Notes: a model not told the origin generated them from the sequence alone. Numbered from the stretch's first letter, positions 17,070 to 26,966 are shown. The stretch: 64,000 nt of DNA from Desulfobacca acetoxidans DSM 11109 (GCF_000195295.1 NC_015388.1:2790001-2854000), one strand, 5' to 3'. Numbers and translations: made by a program.

Positions 17070-17864
17070 TTATGAGGCTTCCGAGGTCTTACTTTCCAGA
17101 CTCTCTTCATCATGGCTGTTTTCTAAGTTCCTCCTCTTCCAGAGGAGGAGCAGGGATAACAACGGTCCTGAAATGACGTAAGCAGCCATGAGTAAACAGC
17201 CCATAAGCTTAGGTTCAATGGCAATAACCAGGAAGAGCAAAACGGCACCCACCAGCACGGGAAACGGCTTGCGTTTGAATAGTTCAAATTTCTTGAAGCT
17301 GTAAAACTTGATATTGCTCACCATCAAAAAAGACAAAATATAGATCATGATGAGGATAAAGACATGACGGCTAAAAGCCCATTCCCCCAAATCATGATAC
17401 ATCAATATCGAGGTCGCTACCATCGTGGCCGCGGCAGGAATGGGAAGGCCGTTAAAATAACGGGGATCGATCTCACCGATCTGCACGTTGAACCGGGCCA
17501 ACCGCAGCGCCCCGCAGACCATGAAGAGGAAAGCCGCCACCCAGCCGTATCGGCCGTAGGGTTTCAAGGCCCACAAATAGACTAACAACCCCGGCGCCAC
17601 GCCAAAAGCTACTAAATCAGCCAGTGAATCATACTGTACCCCAAAACTAGAGGCGCTGTTGGTAATCCGGGCAATCCGGCCGTCCAAACCATCCAACACC
17701 AGTGAGACTAAGATGGCCATGGCGGCAATCTCGAACCCACCATTGATGGATTCGATAATGGCATAGAATCCCGCAAACAGACTAGCGGTAGTGATGAGAT
17801 TAGGTAGGATATAAATTCCCCGAAACCTCTTACGATCCTTTGGTTTCTTTCTACGCCTGCTCAT
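17070..17864 (-). CDS. pssA: CDP-diacylglycerol-serine O-phosphatidyltransferase
   Basis: The ATG at 17862-17864 has GGGAG six bases upstream and overlaps the psd stop as ATGA. The 264-residue membrane protein has the complete CDP-alcohol phosphotransferase motif, DGRIAR, then G 9 residues on, then D (x3) D, in the first third, and about seven hydrophobic helices. It makes phosphatidylserine, which the upstream-encoded Psd decarboxylates to phosphatidylethanolamine. Confidence 0.95.
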   Translation of the reverse strand: MSRRRKKPKDRKRFRGIYILPNLITTASLFAGFYAIIESINGGFEIAAMAILVSLVLDGLDGRIARITNSASSFGVQYDSLADLVAFGVAPGLLVYLWALKPYGRYGWVAAFLFMVCGALRLARFNVQIGEIDPRYFNGLPIPAAATMVATSILMYHDLGEWAFSRHVFILIMIYILSFLMVSNIKFYSFKKFELFKRKPFPVLVGAVLLFLVIAIEPKLMGCLLMAAYVISGPLLSLLLLWKRRNLENSHDEESLESKTSEAS

Positions 17865-18502
17865 GGCCATCTCCCTATAATGGTGGTGCCGGCCTTAACT
17901 TTTTGTCCTAGCTGCACCTGTAGCTGACACTGTTCGGGTATATATAAATCAACCCTGGAGCCGAAGCAGATGAGGCCGACCCGCTCTCCCCGATCTACCT
18001 GATCGCCCGCCTGGACATAGGAAATAATGCGCCGGGCCAGTACCCCGGCGATTTGAACCATGACCAGGCCGATGCCCTCGGCCGACTCCAGGTGTAGTGC
18101 CAATTGCTCATTCTGATCAGGGGCCTGGGGATTGTTGGCCGGCAGATATCTCCCGGGTTGATAGACCGCAGCCTTAATCCGCCCTGCCAATGGGGCGCGG
18201 TTGACATGAACATCGAAGACGTTCATGAATATGCTCAGTTTGTGCACCGGTTGCCTGAGAAATTGATCTTCCCGCATCCGCTCCCAGGCGATGATGCGCC
18301 CGTCCGCCGGAGAAATCAGTAATCCTGGGGCCGACGGAATCGCACGCTCTGGATCACGAAAAAAGTATGCAAAAAACGCGGTACACACCAACCCCAGCCA
18401 TACGATATATTGCCCCACCCAGAATCCCAGCACCAGGATACTTAAACCTGCCGCTAGAAAACGATATCCGGGACGGGCGATCAAGCCGTTGCGTTTTTTC
18501 AT
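17861..18502 (-). CDS. psd: Phosphatidylserine decarboxylase proenzyme
   Basis: This 213-residue protein is of the short, archaeal-type Psd class. It has an N-terminal hydrophobic hairpin (about 10-45), FFRDPERAIP, SPADGRI, IFMNVFDVHVNRAP and a C-terminal ICFGSRVDLYIP. The G-S pair is the expected self-cleavage site that creates the pyruvoyl group. It overlaps pssA by 4 bp and follows ilvC in the ilv-psd-pssA-leu order. Confidence 0.94.
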   Translation of the reverse strand: MKKRNGLIARPGYRFLAAGLSILVLGFWVGQYIVWLGLVCTAFFAYFFRDPERAIPSAPGLLISPADGRIIAWERMREDQFLRQPVHKLSIFMNVFDVHVNRAPLAGRIKAAVYQPGRYLPANNPQAPDQNEQLALHLESAEGIGLVMVQIAGVLARRIISYVQAGDQVDRGERVGLICFGSRVDLYIPEQCQLQVQLGQKVKAGTTIIGRWP

Positions 18503-18510
18503 ATAATTGT

Positions 18511-18584
18511 CATGTTCTGGTGATCACAACGAAGCATGAAAGAATAATTGGTGGCCTAGGCCTCCTGGCCTGTGCATCAGCGGC
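18511..18584. repeat. Interspersed repeat, copy 1
   Basis: CATGTTCT...CACAACGAAGCATGAAAGAAT leads into ATTGGTGGC, TAGGCCTCCTGGCCTGT and CATCAGCGGC. The same string recurs at 28498-28571 with few changes, and its first part again at 28628. All copies are intergenic. A GC-rich palindrome (CGGGCCGCGCCCG) lies just beyond. Confidence 0.7.
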
Positions 18585-18759
18585 GGCCATGGGCCGCCCT
18601 ATCCCATGATCGGCAATTTATCGGCAATTTATTCAGAGGGCGGGCCGCGCCCGCCGTCTTTAAGAGCACTGTTTTCATATAATACCGTTACTATCGGGCA
18701 AATTGACCCGAACTGCGGTAATTTTTAACCAGGTATTATTGGATGCTCCATTATCCCGG

Positions 18760-19752
18760 TTACTTACGTTGCAGCCAGCCCATCATGCTCCGCAATTTTT
18801 TGCCCACTTCCTCAATGGGATGCTCGGCCTCTTGTTTACGCAGGGCATTAAACATCGGCCGTTTCGCCTGGTTTTCCAAAATCCATTCCCGGGCAAATTC
18901 ACCGCTCTGGATCTCATAGAGAATCTGGGCCATCTCCTCCCGACTCTCTTCCGTAACAATGCGGCGGCCCCGCGTATAGTCGCCATACTCAGCGGTATCA
19001 GACACGGAATAGCGCATGTAGCTAATGCCGCCCTGATAGAAGAGATCAACGATGAGCTTCAATTCGTGCAGACACTCAAAATAGGCAATCTCCGGCTGGT
19101 AGCCTGCCTCCACCAGGGTTTCGAAGCCTGCTTTCACCAACTCCGAAACACCGCCGCATAAGACGCACTGTTCGCCGAAGAGATCGGTTTCGGTCTCTTC
19201 CTCAAAAGTAGTGGCGATAACTCCCGCCCGAGTGGCGCCGATGCCCTTGGCGTAGGCCAGAGCAGTGGCCAGGGCGTTGCCCGAGGCATCCTGATGGATA
19301 GCCACGAGGGATGGCACCCCGGCGCCTTTCTCATATTCGCTGCGCACCAGATGCCCCGGTCCTTTGGGGGCCACCATGACCACATCCACCCTGGAATCCG
19401 GAGTGATCTGGCCGAAGTGAATATTGAAACCGTGTGAAAAAACCAGGGTCTTGCCGGGGCCCATTTGCGGCCGCAACTCATTCTCATATAACATCGACTG
19501 CACGTGGTCCTGGGTTAAAATCTGAATAACCTGGGCCTGCTGGGCCGCCTCTGCGGCACCAATGGGCGCGAAGCCGTATTTGACAGCCAATTCGTAGTTG
19601 GGCGTATTGGGAATTTCCGAGACCAGCACGTCAACGCCGCTGTCCCGCAGGTTGAGCGCCTGGGCATGCCCCTGCGAACCGAACCCGATAATCGCCACTT
19701 TTTTCCCTTGTAAAACCTTTAAATCCGCATCCGCATCATAGTAAATCTGCAT
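18760..19752 (-). CDS. ilvC: Ketol-acid reductoisomerase (class I)
   Basis: The ATG is preceded by AAAGGATG. The 330 residues fit class I KARI: the NADPH-binding loop GFGSQGHA at residues 23-30, [23 protein letters not shown], and the metal ligands in [11 protein letters not shown] and [10 protein letters not shown]. It catalyses the second common step of valine and isoleucine synthesis. Unusually, a coiled-coil gene separates it from ilvH. Confidence 0.97.
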   Translation of the reverse strand: MQIYYDADADLKVLQGKKVAIIGFGSQGHAQALNLRDSGVDVLVSEIPNTPNYELAVKYGFAPIGAAEAAQQAQVIQILTQDHVQSMLYENELRPQMGPGKTLVFSHGFNIHFGQITPDSRVDVVMVAPKGPGHLVRSEYEKGAGVPSLVAIHQDASGNALATALAYAKGIGATRAGVIATTFEEETETDLFGEQCVLCGGVSELVKAGFETLVEAGYQPEIAYFECLHELKLIVDLFYQGGISYMRYSVSDTAEYGDYTRGRRIVTEESREEMAQILYEIQSGEFAREWILENQAKRPMFNALRKQEAEHPIEEVGKKLRSMMGWLQRK

Positions 19753-19830
19753 GCTTCATCCTTTCAGAATTATCCAGCTCCAAGTGTAACCCGAGATTAG
19801 TCTCACAATGAAAGGGACAAACGACCTGCC

Positions 19831-21006
19831 CTAACCTGCCGTCTGCTTGGCTGACGGCTCCTTGCGGGGTCGCATCTTCAACAGTTTGGTCTGCACCTGC
19901 TGCTCCAGATTCGACATCTTCTCTTGCATCGCCCCTACCTTGAGACGGAGATCACTGACATCGTCGTCCAGGCGGAATACCCGCTCTTCATCAACCTTTT
20001 TATCTCTCAGGAACTTTAAATCCTCATCAATGCGGTTGAACCGATGGACTTGATCGTTCAGACGCTCCCGGACGAGATTTAACTGGACGTCAATATTTCT
20101 CAGGTTTTCATCCAGTCGTTTGTCCATAGTCTTGGAAAAATCATCGAACCGCCGATTCATCTCCCCGCGGAAGTCATCGAAACGGTCTTTCAATTCTACC
20201 CGATAATCGCTAAACCGGGCATTCATGTCGGCCCGCAATTCTTCAGCCCGGGCGTTCATGTCGGCCCGTAGCTCCTCAAATCGGGCATTCATTTCAATAG
20301 CCCGGGCATTCATATCTTCTCGCAGGTCCTCAACCCGGGCTTTCATTTCAGCAGCCCGGGCGTTCATGTCGACCCGTAAGTCATCAAATCGGGCATTCAT
20401 TTCAATAGCCCGGGCATTCATATCTTCTCGCAGGTCCTCAACCCGGGCTTTCATTTCAGCAGCCCGGGCGTTCATGTCGACCCGTAAGTCATCAAATCGG
20501 GCATTCATTTCAATAGCCCGGGCATTCATATCTTCTCGCAGGTCCTCAACCCGGGCCTTCATTTCAGCAGCCCGGGCGTTCATGTCGACCCGTAAGTCAT
20601 CAAATCGGGCATTCATTTCCGCAGCCCGGACATTCATTTCCGCCCGCAGATCATCGGCCCGGGCGTTCATGTCGACCCGTAGCTCCTCAAATCGGGAGTT
20701 CATATCGACCCGTAAGTCATCAAATCGGGCTTTCATTTCCGCAGCCCGGGCGTTCATGTCAGCCCGCAGGTCATCAAATCGGGCATTCATGTCAGCAGCT
20801 CGATCCTTCATTTCCGCCCGCAGGTCATCGGCCCGGGCATTCATATCAGCCCGCAGGTCATCGAACCGCTTATCCATTGCGTCAAGCCGCTTCTCGATGC
20901 CGTCCAAGCGGACCAGGATAACCTTCTGCGTTTCGCGGATAGCGGCCAGTTCCGGAAAAATAACCGCCTTGATACTCTCAATGATCTTACCACTGGCTTC
21001 CGTCAT
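19831..21006 (-). CDS. Long repetitive coiled-coil protein
   Basis: This 391-residue, highly charged protein has no signal peptide. From residue 48 to about 280 it is built from alternating 11- and 7-residue units such as RFDDLRADMNA and RAAEMKA, an 18-residue period (five helical turns). Three copies of a 36-residue unit are nearly identical in DNA. The N-terminus has a hydrophobic patch (IKAVIFPELAAI) and the C-terminus a different, less regular helix. It lies between ilvH and ilvC on the same strand, 39 bp after ilvH and 78 bp before ilvC. The function is unknown; a rod-like spacer or cell-envelope/cytoskeletal role is guesswork. Confidence 0.85.
   Translation of the reverse strand: MTEASGKIIESIKAVIFPELAAIRETQKVILVRLDGIEKRLDAMDKRFDDLRADMNARADDLRAEMKDRAADMNARFDDLRADMNARAAEMKARFDDLRVDMNSRFEELRVDMNARADDLRAEMNVRAAEMNARFDDLRVDMNARAAEMKARVEDLREDMNARAIEMNARFDDLRVDMNARAAEMKARVEDLREDMNARAIEMNARFDDLRVDMNARAAEMKARVEDLREDMNARAIEMNARFEELRADMNARAEELRADMNARFSDYRVELKDRFDDFRGEMNRRFDDFSKTMDKRLDENLRNIDVQLNLVRERLNDQVHRFNRIDEDLKFLRDKKVDEERVFRLDDDVSDLRLKVGAMQEKMSNLEQQVQTKLLKMRPRKEPSAKQTAG
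20283..20606. repeat. Three tandem 108-bp repeats inside the coiled-coil gene
   Basis: Copies start at 20283, 20391 and 20499, each beginning GGGCATTCATTTCAATAGCC. They differ by single bases (for example GGGCTTTC versus GGGCCTTC). They encode 36 residues each and keep the frame. The low divergence points to recent expansion and probable length variation between strains. Confidence 0.9.
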
Positions 21007-21045
21007 AATCCGCTGCTCCCGCTTCCTACCAAAAACTGATTGCTG

Positions 21046-21528
21046 TTAATCCTTTTTTGACCGTTGAATGGCGAGCGTCCCGGTGCGCACTACCTCCTGA
21101 ATGCCGATGGATTTGCACAACCCTAAAACTGCATTTAATTTTTCGGAATTGCCAGTGACTTCCAAAGTATAGGTATTCGGACTGACATCTACCACCCGGC
21201 AGCGGAAGATATCGGCAATACGCAACACTTCAGCCCGTTGCCGATCCTCGGCCTTGACCTTAACAAGGGCCATCTCCCGTTCCACATGATCAGTCTGGGT
21301 TAGATCTACGACTTTGATAACATTAATCAACTTGCGCAATTGCTTGATGATCTGCTCGATAATCATCTCACTGCCGACAGATACCAAGGTTATACGGGAA
21401 ACATCCGCTTCCATGGTGGCGGCCACACACAGACTCTCAATATTGAAGCCGCGCCCACTAAACAGACCGGTGACTCGGGAGAGGACGCCGGGCTCATTAT
21501 CAACCAACACCGATATCGTATGTCGCAT
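21046..21528 (-). CDS. ilvH: Acetolactate synthase small (regulatory) subunit
   Basis: The 160-residue protein has an N-terminal ACT domain (HTISVLVDNEPGVLSRVTGLFSGRGFNIESL) and the C-terminal IlvH domain with ALVKV and NTYTLEVTG. It binds the large subunit and gives valine feedback control. AAAGGAGGGAGCGCG precedes the ATG; the gene follows ilvB by 13 bp. Confidence 0.96.
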   Translation of the reverse strand: MRHTISVLVDNEPGVLSRVTGLFSGRGFNIESLCVAATMEADVSRITLVSVGSEMIIEQIIKQLRKLINVIKVVDLTQTDHVEREMALVKVKAEDRQRAEVLRIADIFRCRVVDVSPNTYTLEVTGNSEKLNAVLGLCKSIGIQEVVRTGTLAIQRSKKD

Positions 21529-21541
21529 CGCGCTCCCTCCT

Positions 21542-23230
21542 TTAGGTCAGCAGCATCTTGTGCATCGGCGCCCCTGCCGGAACCATGGGCATAACACATT
21601 CCTCCGGTGCCACCCGGAAATCCATCAATACCGGTTTCCGGGTATTAATGGCTTCCCGGATCACCGGCTCCACTTCCTCCGGTCTGGTGGCCCTGAGACC
21701 CAAGGCTCCATAGGCCTCCGCCAGTTTAACAAAATCAGGAGAGGTCATGGGAGTCTGGCTGTAACGACGGCCGTAGAAAAGCTGCTGCCATTGGCGCACC
21801 ATACCCAAAAACTGGTTATTGAGAATCGCCACCTTCACGGGCAGCTCATATTCCACTGCCGTGGCCAGTTCCTGGATATTCATCTGGATACTGCCGTCCC
21901 CGGCGATATCGATGACAATATCATCCGGACAGGCCACCTGAGCCCCGATGGCGGCCGGAAAGCCATATCCCATACAACCCAATCCCCCGGAACTCAACCA
22001 CCGATTCGGGCTTTTGATGTGATAAAATTGAGCCGCCCACATCTGATTCTGTCCCACCTCAGTGCTGATAATGGCATTGCCATTGGTCAACTCGTAGAGT
22101 TTCTCAACCACAAACTGGGGCTTTAATTCGCCGCTGTTCTGCTCATAGGTCAAAGGATGGTCCCGTTTCCATTCGGCGATCTGATCCAGCCAGGCCTGAT
22201 GCGCCGGCGCCAGCTCCCGGGGCGGCAGCGCCGCCACCAACTCGTTGAGCTGGCTCAGAGCATCCTTGCAGTCACCCACGATAGGAATGTCCACCACCAC
22301 GTTCTTGCTGATAGAGGTGGGATCGATATCAATGTGTATAATCTTGGCATGCGGGGCAAATTCCTCGATTTTACCGGTGACCCGGTCGTCGAAACGGGAC
22401 CCGATGGCAATCAACACATCAGCATGGTGCACGGACATATTGGCAAAATAGGTCCCATGCATACCCAACATGCCTAACCAGAGATCGTGAGGCGCCGGAA
22501 AGCCACCCAAACCCATCAGGGTAGTAGTCACCGGAATCTGCAATAAGGTGGCAAACTTAGTCAGCTCACCGGCGGACCCGGACAGGATCACCCCGCCCCC
22601 GGCGTAGATCACCGGCCGCTGCGCCTTGAGGATCAGATCCAAAGCCTTCTTGATCTGCTTGGGATTGGCGTGATAGTTTGGATTATAACTCTTGATCTTG
22701 ATGGTCTCCGGGAATTTGGGAACGGTCCGGCCCTGAACCACATCCTTGGGCAGGTCCACCAGCACCGGCCCTGGCCGCCCCGTCCGAGCGATATGAAAGG
22801 CCTCATGGATAACCCGCGCCAAGTCTTCAACATGCTTGACTAAATAATTGTGCTTGGTGCAAGGTCGAGTAATGCCAACGATATCAACCTCCTGAAAGGC
22901 GTCGTTGCCGATCAATGGCGTTGGCACCTGCCCGGTGAAAACCACAATCGGAATAGAATCCATGTAAGCCGAAGCAATCCCCGAAACGGTGTTGGTCGCC
23001 CCCGGCCCCGAGGTCACCAAACAAACCCCCACTTTACCCGACGCTCGGGCATAGCCATCGGCGGCATGGGCTGCACCCTGTTCATGCCGTACCAAAAAAT
23101 GTTTAATATTAGGGGCGCGGGTCAATTCATCATAAATATCCAGGACCACACCACCGGGGAAACCGAAAACATGTTTGACGCCTTCGCGTTCCAGACACTT
23201 GAGGAAAATCTGACTGCCGGTCAGTTTCAT
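21542..23230 (-). CDS. ilvB: Acetolactate synthase large (catalytic) subunit
   Basis: The 562-residue ThDP enzyme has the catalytic Glu in [16 protein letters not shown], the central FAD-binding domain, and the ThDP/Mg motif GDGSIQMN...[13 protein letters not shown]. It condenses pyruvate (or pyruvate and 2-ketobutyrate) in valine, leucine and isoleucine synthesis. It overlaps the DUF465 gene by 4 bp (ATGA). Confidence 0.97.
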   Translation of the reverse strand: MKLTGSQIFLKCLEREGVKHVFGFPGGVVLDIYDELTRAPNIKHFLVRHEQGAAHAADGYARASGKVGVCLVTSGPGATNTVSGIASAYMDSIPIVVFTGQVPTPLIGNDAFQEVDIVGITRPCTKHNYLVKHVEDLARVIHEAFHIARTGRPGPVLVDLPKDVVQGRTVPKFPETIKIKSYNPNYHANPKQIKKALDLILKAQRPVIYAGGGVILSGSAGELTKFATLLQIPVTTTLMGLGGFPAPHDLWLGMLGMHGTYFANMSVHHADVLIAIGSRFDDRVTGKIEEFAPHAKIIHIDIDPTSISKNVVVDIPIVGDCKDALSQLNELVAALPPRELAPAHQAWLDQIAEWKRDHPLTYEQNSGELKPQFVVEKLYELTNGNAIISTEVGQNQMWAAQFYHIKSPNRWLSSGGLGCMGYGFPAAIGAQVACPDDIVIDIAGDGSIQMNIQELATAVEYELPVKVAILNNQFLGMVRQWQQLFYGRRYSQTPMTSPDFVKLAEAYGALGLRATRPEEVEPVIREAINTRKPVLMDFRVAPEECVMPMVPAGAPMHKMLLT

Positions 23231-23463
23231 ACTGATTTTTCCTTCGCCCGATATCGGGCCAAAATCTGTTCTATTCTATCTCGACCTGCCAATTTTAATT
23301 TCTGGATGCGGCGACGCTCTACAGTCTCATCGGCGGTCAGATAGGCCCGCCGATTGTACTCCTCTAATTGCCGTTCAAAATCCTGATGCTCTTCAATGTG
23401 GCGCCTCAACTCCGGATCATGGTCGATCCAGCGAGCCACCAGCTCCTCATCAGCCTTTTCCAT
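23227..23463 (-). CDS. DUF465 (YdcH-like) small protein
   Basis: The 78-residue, strongly charged helical protein starts at ATG 23461-23463. It shows the YdcH/DUF465 pattern: an N-terminal [22 protein letters not shown] hairpin, then [27 protein letters not shown]. The role of the family is unknown. It is translationally coupled to ilvB and appears to lead the operon. Confidence 0.75.
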   Translation of the reverse strand: MEKADEELVARWIDHDPELRRHIEEHQDFERQLEEYNRRAYLTADETVERRRIQKLKLAGRDRIEQILARYRAKEKSV

Positions 23464-23732
23464 GATACCCAAGCACCCCCACAGACATTTTACTTCACTG
23501 TATCAAGGAATGTTATTATAAAATCATCTGGCAATCAAGTATTTTTATCAAATCGACAGTTTATGGCCTAAAAATGAACCATCCCCTATAGGCAACCCTT
23601 CCCTCCACTCTTCCCAACGGGAACAAGAAACACCGAATCTCTTGCCAGCCATCACTTCAAACCTTAAGGAGCGGATCTGAGACCCGCCCCTACCTTCAAA
23701 TTATTGATAATGGCTGGACTACCATCCCTGAC

Positions 23733-23942
23733 TCAATGGCCACCGGGAAAGAAGGTATAACTGACCCATACCAGGATGCCCAAGGCAACAACCCCGATGG
23801 CAATACTCCAACCGATAAGTTTCTTCTCCACCGGCAGAAGAGGTTCATAACTCATCTTCTGCAGCTCATCGATCAATCTGGCCTCTGCCTCCGGCGGCAT
23901 TTCCGGTTTTTCCTCTGGCGGCAATTTTATTTCCTCTTTCAT
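23733..23942 (-). CDS. Small single-span membrane protein
   Basis: The 69-residue protein follows GAAGGAGGAAAAC. A Glu/Pro-rich N-terminus (residues 1-25) precedes one hydrophobic helix (about 43-62, GWSIAIGVVALGILVWVSY). It is encoded 19 bp after the YeiH-like transporter gene and is probably its small partner. No family is recognised. Confidence 0.7.
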   Translation of the reverse strand: MKEEIKLPPEEKPEMPPEAEARLIDELQKMSYEPLLPVEKKLIGWSIAIGVVALGILVWVSYTFFPGGH

Positions 23943-23961
23943 GTTTTCCTCCTTCGGTGGC

Positions 23962-25392
23962 CTAGCCAGCCAGCGGTGGTTTGACTCCGTGGAAAAAGAT
24001 CCAGGAGATCAACAGACCTATCCAGATAATAAATCCAAAGAGACAGAGGACATACACCGCAGCCAGTTTGCCAATGCCTTCCTCCCACAGCTTCTTAAAG
24101 TTTGAGACCACCCCGATAGTGAAGAAGGTCAAGACAAAGAATAGCACCCGAAAGACGTCCATCTGCGCCGTGGCCGCCTTGGCGGTTTTCATCACGCCCG
24201 GAAACGCCAGGCAGATGAATAGCATGAAAAAAAAGGTAAGGGCATAGCCCAGGACGAACTTCGGAAACCGCTCCCAAATCTCCATGGCCCGGACACGGCC
24301 GCCGGTACATTCAATCTTGGCACACCAGATGACCGCCAAAATGAAGGCCCAGACACCGATAAAGATATCGATAAAAATCTTCACAGTGGTAGCCGTCATG
24401 AGCATCCAGCCCTCTTTATAACTGATTCCTTGGGCCACCAGGGCCTTGGCCCGGATGAGGGAGTCGACGATGGCACCGCTGGCCACGGCGGCGCCGTCGG
24501 TCTTGACCGCCAATCCCATCCAGGCGCCTGCCACCATCGGCTCCGTCCACAGGAAGGTCTGAGCTAAAAATGGCAGGATCAACAATTCTACTACAGCAAA
24601 AATTACCACCAACGAGGATACCATGATCGGAACCACAGGCCGGGCCCGAATGGCACCGCCGGTGGCAATAGCCGCCGAGACCCCGCAGATGGAGATGCCG
24701 GAAGCCAGCGGCGCAGCCCACTCCCGACTGAACTTAAAGTATTTCCGGGCAATGAAATAGACCACCGCCCAATAGATCAGGTAGGCTTCAATAATAGCGC
24801 ACAGGCCGCGAAACATGACCGCCGAGGCCAAACCAGCCGCCCCTGCCGCTTTGACCCCCAGACCGGCACCCATGATGACGATGGCGGTTTTAATATAAAG
24901 CTCGGGCCGAGTAGCCTCCTGCAAAACTCCGGCAAACCGCGGGAAGAAGTTGCCCACGATCAGACCCACCATCAGCGCCACAATAAACCCGGCCTCACCG
25001 GTCAGCCGCAACGACCAGCCGATTCCCATCTTACCCGCATCCGTGGCCGCGATGTAGGCATAATGGCCGGTCAGCCAGCAGGCATATCCGATCCAGAAGA
25101 CCAGAGTAAAACCGATCATAAAACGGCCGACGTTAGCACCCATGGCAATAGCGCCAATCTCCGTTATGACCAACAGAAAGATGTAGGTCAAAAAGAGTGA
25201 CGTTATACCCGGCATTGCTTTGAGGTCGCCGGATATAGGGTTTAAAGCCTTGGTGATATCCAGCCAGACATTGGTCTTAATACCCCAACCCAGGATATCC
25301 ACTCCCACAAAGAGTCCCAGACCGAGGACGAAGATAAACAGCCCCATCCACAAGGATAGCCAGTCCTCGCTGATGCCATTTCTCCCCTCCAT
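23962..25392 (-). CDS. YeiH-family (UPF0324) putative anion exporter
   Basis: The 476-residue polytopic membrane protein has about 11-12 hydrophobic segments and the YeiH/PSE landmarks: TAIVIMGAGLGVKAAG, ASGISICGVSAAIATGGAIRARP, and the motif GAWMGLAVKTDGAAVASGAIVD. Typical YeiH is about 340 residues; this form is longer at both ends, including about 100 extra N-terminal residues. The family is annotated as a putative sulfate exporter without firm proof. GGGAGGTTATGGC precedes the ATG. Confidence 0.8.
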   Translation of the reverse strand: MEGRNGISEDWLSLWMGLFIFVLGLGLFVGVDILGWGIKTNVWLDITKALNPISGDLKAMPGITSLFLTYIFLLVITEIGAIAMGANVGRFMIGFTLVFWIGYACWLTGHYAYIAATDAGKMGIGWSLRLTGEAGFIVALMVGLIVGNFFPRFAGVLQEATRPELYIKTAIVIMGAGLGVKAAGAAGLASAVMFRGLCAIIEAYLIYWAVVYFIARKYFKFSREWAAPLASGISICGVSAAIATGGAIRARPVVPIMVSSLVVIFAVVELLILPFLAQTFLWTEPMVAGAWMGLAVKTDGAAVASGAIVDSLIRAKALVAQGISYKEGWMLMTATTVKIFIDIFIGVWAFILAVIWCAKIECTGGRVRAMEIWERFPKFVLGYALTFFFMLFICLAFPGVMKTAKAATAQMDVFRVLFFVLTFFTIGVVSNFKKLWEEGIGKLAAVYVLCLFGFIIWIGLLISWIFFHGVKPPLAG

Positions 25393-25725
25393 GCCATAAC
25401 CTCCCGTTAAGAAATCAAGACGTCTATTATGTAGCTATATTACTCCTCTCCTCCCCTGAGTCCAATAATTTTCTTCGCTAAATTAAACGATCGCATTAAC
25501 TAAGTCAGACACTTTTTACCTTCAAAAAGCCTCTGTTTCTCATTTCTTCCCTTGACGGCGGCTGAGACGTGGCTTATTATAAACATTAGTGCATAAAATG
25601 AGTGCCGTTGGTTTGACTTCCGAGATATATTTTCAGTTGACAGAAGCACACCAGCGATCGGCAGATGCCTTCAAGGACATTGGCCGGCTGTTGTAGAACC
25701 TACCAGAATGGAAAAGGTGTAACAT
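25393..25725. other. Divergent promoter region
   Basis: This 333-bp space lies between the minus-strand YeiH gene and the plus-strand NifX-like gene. Apart from the promoter at 25552-25580 no gene or repeat is recognised; a minus-strand frame through 25633-25875 overlaps the start of the NifX-like gene and has no ribosome site. Confidence 0.5.
25552..25580 (+). promoter_or_regulatory. Sigma-70-type promoter of the NifX/MinD cluster
   Basis: TTGACG (25552-25557), a 17-bp spacer and TATTAT (25575-25580) give a leader of about 140 nt before the ATG at 25726. Confidence 0.6.
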
Positions 25726-26088
25726 ATGAACAAAATTGCTGTTACCAGTGAAGGCCCTTCCCTGGATGATAAAGTTGATCCCCGCTTTGGCAGGGCCGCC
25801 GGTTTCGTTGTCGTGGATTTGGATACCATGCATACTCAATATATTGATAATGGCCAGACTCAGATGATGGGTCATGGGGCCGGCATCCAGGCAGCACAGT
25901 TAGTCGCCCGCGCCGGCGTTAAGTGTCTGCTCACCGGCAACGTCGGTCCCAAGGCATTCCAGGCCTTGACTGCCGCCGGTATTAAGGTGGTGCAAAAACT
26001 GGCGGGAGTGACCGTACGGGAAGCTGTGGAGCGATACCAGCGCGGCGGCGTCGAAGTGGCACAATCTCCTAATGCGGCCGGAAGATGA
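25726..26088 (+). CDS. NifX/NafY-family (dinitrogenase FeMo-cofactor-like) protein
   Basis: The 120-residue protein has the family core: KIAVTSEGPSLDDKVDPRFGRA at the N-terminus, GAGIQAAQLVARAGVKCLLTG, GPKAFQALTAAGIKV. These small proteins bind iron-molybdenum cofactor precursors in nitrogen fixers, but in anaerobes they often accompany MinD-like ATPases without nif genes, as here. The next gene starts in the stop (ATGA). It is probably an Fe-S or metal-cluster carrier. Confidence 0.88.
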   Translation: MNKIAVTSEGPSLDDKVDPRFGRAAGFVVVDLDTMHTQYIDNGQTQMMGHGAGIQAAQLVARAGVKCLLTGNVGPKAFQALTAAGIKVVQKLAGVTVREAVERYQRGGVEVAQSPNAAGR

Positions 26089-26966
26089 TTGCAGCCATCG
26101 CCAGCGGCAAGGGAGGAACCGGCAAGACCACCGTCACCGCCTCCCTGGCCTCAATCTGGGATAGTCCGTTAATCGCCGTTGATCTTGACGTGGAGGAGCC
26201 CAACCTGCATCTCTTCCTCCAACCGGTTATCGAAGGATGCGAAAAGGGCTATATTCTGACACCGGTGGTGGATGAGGCGAAATGCACCTATTGCGGGGCC
26301 TGTGCCGATATCTGCCAGTTTGCGGCTATTACCGTTATGGGCCGTCTGATTCTAACCTTTCCGGAAATGTGTCACGGCTGTAACGGTTGTATTGCCGTCT
26401 GTCCGGAAAAGGCCATTTCTCCCGGGCAACGGGAATTAGGCGACATAAGCTGGGGAAAAGCCGGACAGGTCGATTATCTGGCGGGTCGGCTTCGCATCGG
26501 CGAGGCCATGAGTCCACCCCTCATGCGCCTGGTGAAGGCCAGATTAAAGAGGATTTTGGCGGAAACCGGGAAAGATGCGATCATCGACGCCCCACCGGGA
26601 GTAAGTTGTCCAGCCGTTAATGCAGTGCTTGACAGCGATATTATCATCCTGGTCACCGAACCCACTCCGTTTGGCTTTTACGACTTTCAGTTGGCCTGCG
26701 AAGCCTTCTCGCCTTTTGGAAAACCCATAGGCGCGGTGATCAATCGGGCCGGACTAGGCCAGGATGACATCTATCGATTCTGCCAGGAACGGGGGTTGCC
26801 AATTCTAGCCGAGATTCCTTATGACCGGGCTATTGCCGAGGCCTATTCCTGCGGCAGGATTATTGCCGGGATATCACCAGAGCTCTCCGCGACCTTTGTC
26901 TCTCTGAAGGACAAGATACGCGAGCTGGCCGCACTTAGCCGTCCCCAGGAGGCCGCCCATGCGTGA
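26085..26966 (+). CDS. MinD/Mrp-type ATPase with inserted 2x[4Fe-4S] ferredoxin domain (first copy)
   Basis: The 293-residue P-loop protein has a deviant Walker A (GKGGTGKTT, residues 8-16) and a switch around VDLDVEEPN. A ferredoxin insert follows with C67-x2-C70-x2-C73-x3-C77 and C96-x2-C99-x2-C102-x3-C106. After it come IIDAPPGVSCP and TEPTPFGFYD. The architecture suggests ATP-dependent handling of Fe-S clusters or electron-linked assembly. It overlaps both neighbours and is paired with a paralogue. Confidence 0.9.
   Translation: MIAAIASGKGGTGKTTVTASLASIWDSPLIAVDLDVEEPNLHLFLQPVIEGCEKGYILTPVVDEAKCTYCGACADICQFAAITVMGRLILTFPEMCHGCNGCIAVCPEKAISPGQRELGDISWGKAGQVDYLAGRLRIGEAMSPPLMRLVKARLKRILAETGKDAIIDAPPGVSCPAVNAVLDSDIIILVTEPTPFGFYDFQLACEAFSPFGKPIGAVINRAGLGQDDIYRFCQERGLPILAEIPYDRAIAEAYSCGRIIAGISPELSATFVSLKDKIRELAALSRPQEAAHA

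Noticed and set aside
20283-20606. Evenly spaced repeats as a CRISPR array
   Set aside because: The repeats are contiguous 108-bp coding units without variable spacers.
20225-21049. Plus-strand 274-residue frame rich in Ser/Arg repeats
   Set aside because: It is the complementary-strand shadow of the repetitive coiled-coil gene and has no ribosome site.
25633-25875. Minus-strand 80-residue frame over the NifX-like start
   Set aside because: It overlaps a conserved gene and has no ribosome site.
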